DNA of 40,971 bases. Source: Opitutaceae bacterium (GTDB taxonomy: Bacteria > Verrucomicrobiota > Verrucomicrobiia > Opitutales > Opitutaceae). Location: contig CANJNJ010000033.1 in NCBI GenBank assembly GCA_947474995.1, forward strand, positions 1-40,971, in the 5' to 3' direction. Shown here one piece after another: positions 39,895-40,971 of this stretch. The notes beneath the pieces were generated by a model that did not search any database, was not told where the DNA came from, and saw nothing but the letters and a program-made list of their open reading frames with translations. How positions within the stretch are numbered: position 1 is the stretch's first letter; every line of letters begins with the position of its first letter. A program made the position numbers and the translations under genes.

Positions 39895-40971
39895 GCGCCC
39901 CCCTCTCCCCGCTCGCCCCCGTCTCCGGCTCCAGCGTCCGCGCCGTCCACGACCAATTCCACGGCGACCTGCTCGAGGTCTCGATGGGGCCGCACCATCC
40001 CTCGACGCACGGAGTGTTCCGGATGATCGTCACGCTCGATGGCGAGACCATCGTGAAGCTGAAGCCGGTGTTTGGCTACCTGCACCGCAACCACGAGAAG
40101 CTCGGCGAAAACACCAGCTACCTCGGGTCGATGCCGTACACCGATCGGCTCGACTACCTGTGTTCGATGACGAACAACTGGGCCTACGCGATTGCGGTGG
40201 AAAAACTCGCCGGCCAGCCGGTGCCCGAGCGGGCCGAGTACCTTCGCGTCATCCTCGCCGAACTCACGCGGCTCCTGAATCACACCTGCCTCGCCGGCTT
40301 CCTGATGCAGGACCTCGGCTGCTCCGGCACGCCGCTGATGTACGCGTTTCGCGAGCGCGAGTACATCCTCGATCTCTTCGAGTCGCTGAGCGGCTCGCGG
40401 ATGATGTGCAACTACCAGCGGTTCGGTGGCTGTCGCATCGACCCCACGCCCGACTGGCTCGAAGCGGCGAAGAAGCTCACGGACCGCTATGGCGCGTTCC
40501 TCGACGAGTTCGAGACGCTGCTGACGGCCAACGAGATTATCATGGCCCGCACGCAGGGGGTCGGCGTGCTTTCGCCCGAACTCGCCACCGCCGCCGGCGT
40601 CACCGGCCCGATGCTGCGCGCGACGGGCGTGAATTATGATCTGCGCAAGGTGGACGGCTACGGCGTCTACCCGCGGTTTGATTTTCGCGTGCCGCTCGGC
40701 GCGCACGGCGACGTCTACGACCGCTACATGATCCGCGTCCTCGAGATGCGCGAATCGATCAAGATTCTGCAGCAGGCCTTCGCCGGCCTGCCCGCGGGTC
40801 CCATTATGGATTCGAAAGCGAAGATCCGCGGCTTTCGTCCGAAAGCCGGTGAGGCCTACGGCCGCATCGAAGGCCCCAAGGGAGAAATTGGTTTCTACCT
40901 CGTCAGCGACGGCAGCCCAAATCCGTATCGCTACCGCGTGCGACCGCCCTCTTTGGTCAACCTCACCGTCC
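39891..40971 (+). CDS. nuoD: NADH-quinone oxidoreductase subunit D (cut by window end)
   Basis: About 360 codons of the 49-kDa subunit are present; the last part lies outside. The N-terminal [21 protein letters not shown] motif and [21 protein letters not shown] and [13 protein letters not shown] are clear. It forms the quinone pocket with NuoB. A good Shine-Dalgarno AAGGAGG (39874-39880) lies inside the end of nuoC, ten bases before the ATG. Translational coupling with nuoC is likely. Confidence 0.97.
   Translation, partial: MSAPLSPLAPVSGSSVRAVHDQFHGDLLEVSMGPHHPSTHGVFRMIVTLDGETIVKLKPVFGYLHRNHEKLGENTSYLGSMPYTDRLDYLCSMTNNWAYAIAVEKLAGQPVPERAEYLRVILAELTRLLNHTCLAGFLMQDLGCSGTPLMYAFREREYILDLFESLSGSRMMCNYQRFGGCRIDPTPDWLEAAKKLTDRYGAFLDEFETLLTANEIIMARTQGVGVLSPELATAAGVTGPMLRATGVNYDLRKVDGYGVYPRFDFRVPLGAHGDVYDRYMIRVLEMRESIKILQQAFAGLPAGPIMDSKAKIRGFRPKAGEAYGRIEGPKGEIGFYLVSDGSPNPYRYRVRPPSLVNLTV

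Overview
The window looks like a chromosomal segment of a GC-rich, Gram-negative, aerobic heterotroph. An Opitutaceae-like member of the Verrucomicrobiota fits best. This rests on inference: the TonB-dependent receptor mature end resembles that group (VTLSPFSV after the signal peptide), the integrase resembles ones I associate with that phylum, Shine-Dalgarno sites are often absent, and spacers are full of palindromic repeats. No rRNA or other direct taxonomic marker is present.

Layout from left to right. (1) 1-5536: a carbohydrate uptake locus with a partial TonB-dependent receptor (minus) divergent from a GntR/FadR-type regulator and a secreted GH3 glycosidase (plus), closed by a clear terminator. 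(2) About 5540-11540: a decayed genomic island ending at tRNA-Ala(GGC). It holds an IS3 transposase scrap, a TPR protein, a truncated EEP-family nuclease, a tightly coupled pair (unknown 340-aa protein plus SNF2 helicase with a C-terminal SWIM zinc motif), and a tyrosine integrase truncated before its second catalytic box. (3) 11596-14189 (minus): exbB-exbD-tonB energy transduction genes. (4) 14621-17465: PfkB-type kinase, thymidylate kinase and DNA polymerase III delta-prime. (5) 17636-30931: mainly catabolic and secreted proteins: Tat-exported SMP-30/gluconolactonase, a SUMF1-fold protein without the catalytic cysteines, a MetE C-terminal-domain homologue, an enolase-superfamily enzyme, a c-heme/beta-propeller protein, an ACS-type MFS carrier, a rhamnogalacturonan-acetylesterase-like SGNH hydrolase, a tartrate/malate-type dehydrogenase and a DASS dicarboxylate carrier. 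(6) 30978-33412 (minus): three overlapping pseudopilin-like genes. (7) 33570-37562: cupin, Agl23-like membrane protein plus GT2 glycosyltransferase, and ApbE. (8) 37975 to the right edge: nuoA-nuoB-nuoC-nuoD of respiratory complex I, with nuoD cut by the window.

Several sets can work together. The receptor, regulator and GH3 enzyme would take up and cleave plant-type oligosaccharides, with ExbB-ExbD-TonB able to power the receptor. The acetylesterase, ACS carrier, tartrate-type dehydrogenase and DASS carrier suggest use of pectin fragments, sugar acids and C4 diacids. ApbE next to respiratory genes fits flavin loading of membrane redox proteins, but complex I itself does not need it.

The most striking features are the number of different palindromic repeat families in the spacers (at least eight, one copy lying between nuoB and nuoC, and one supplying the apparent start codon of a gene) and the island-borne SNF2-SWIM/unknown-protein pair, which is the best candidate here for an undescribed system. 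No CRISPR array or rRNA was seen.
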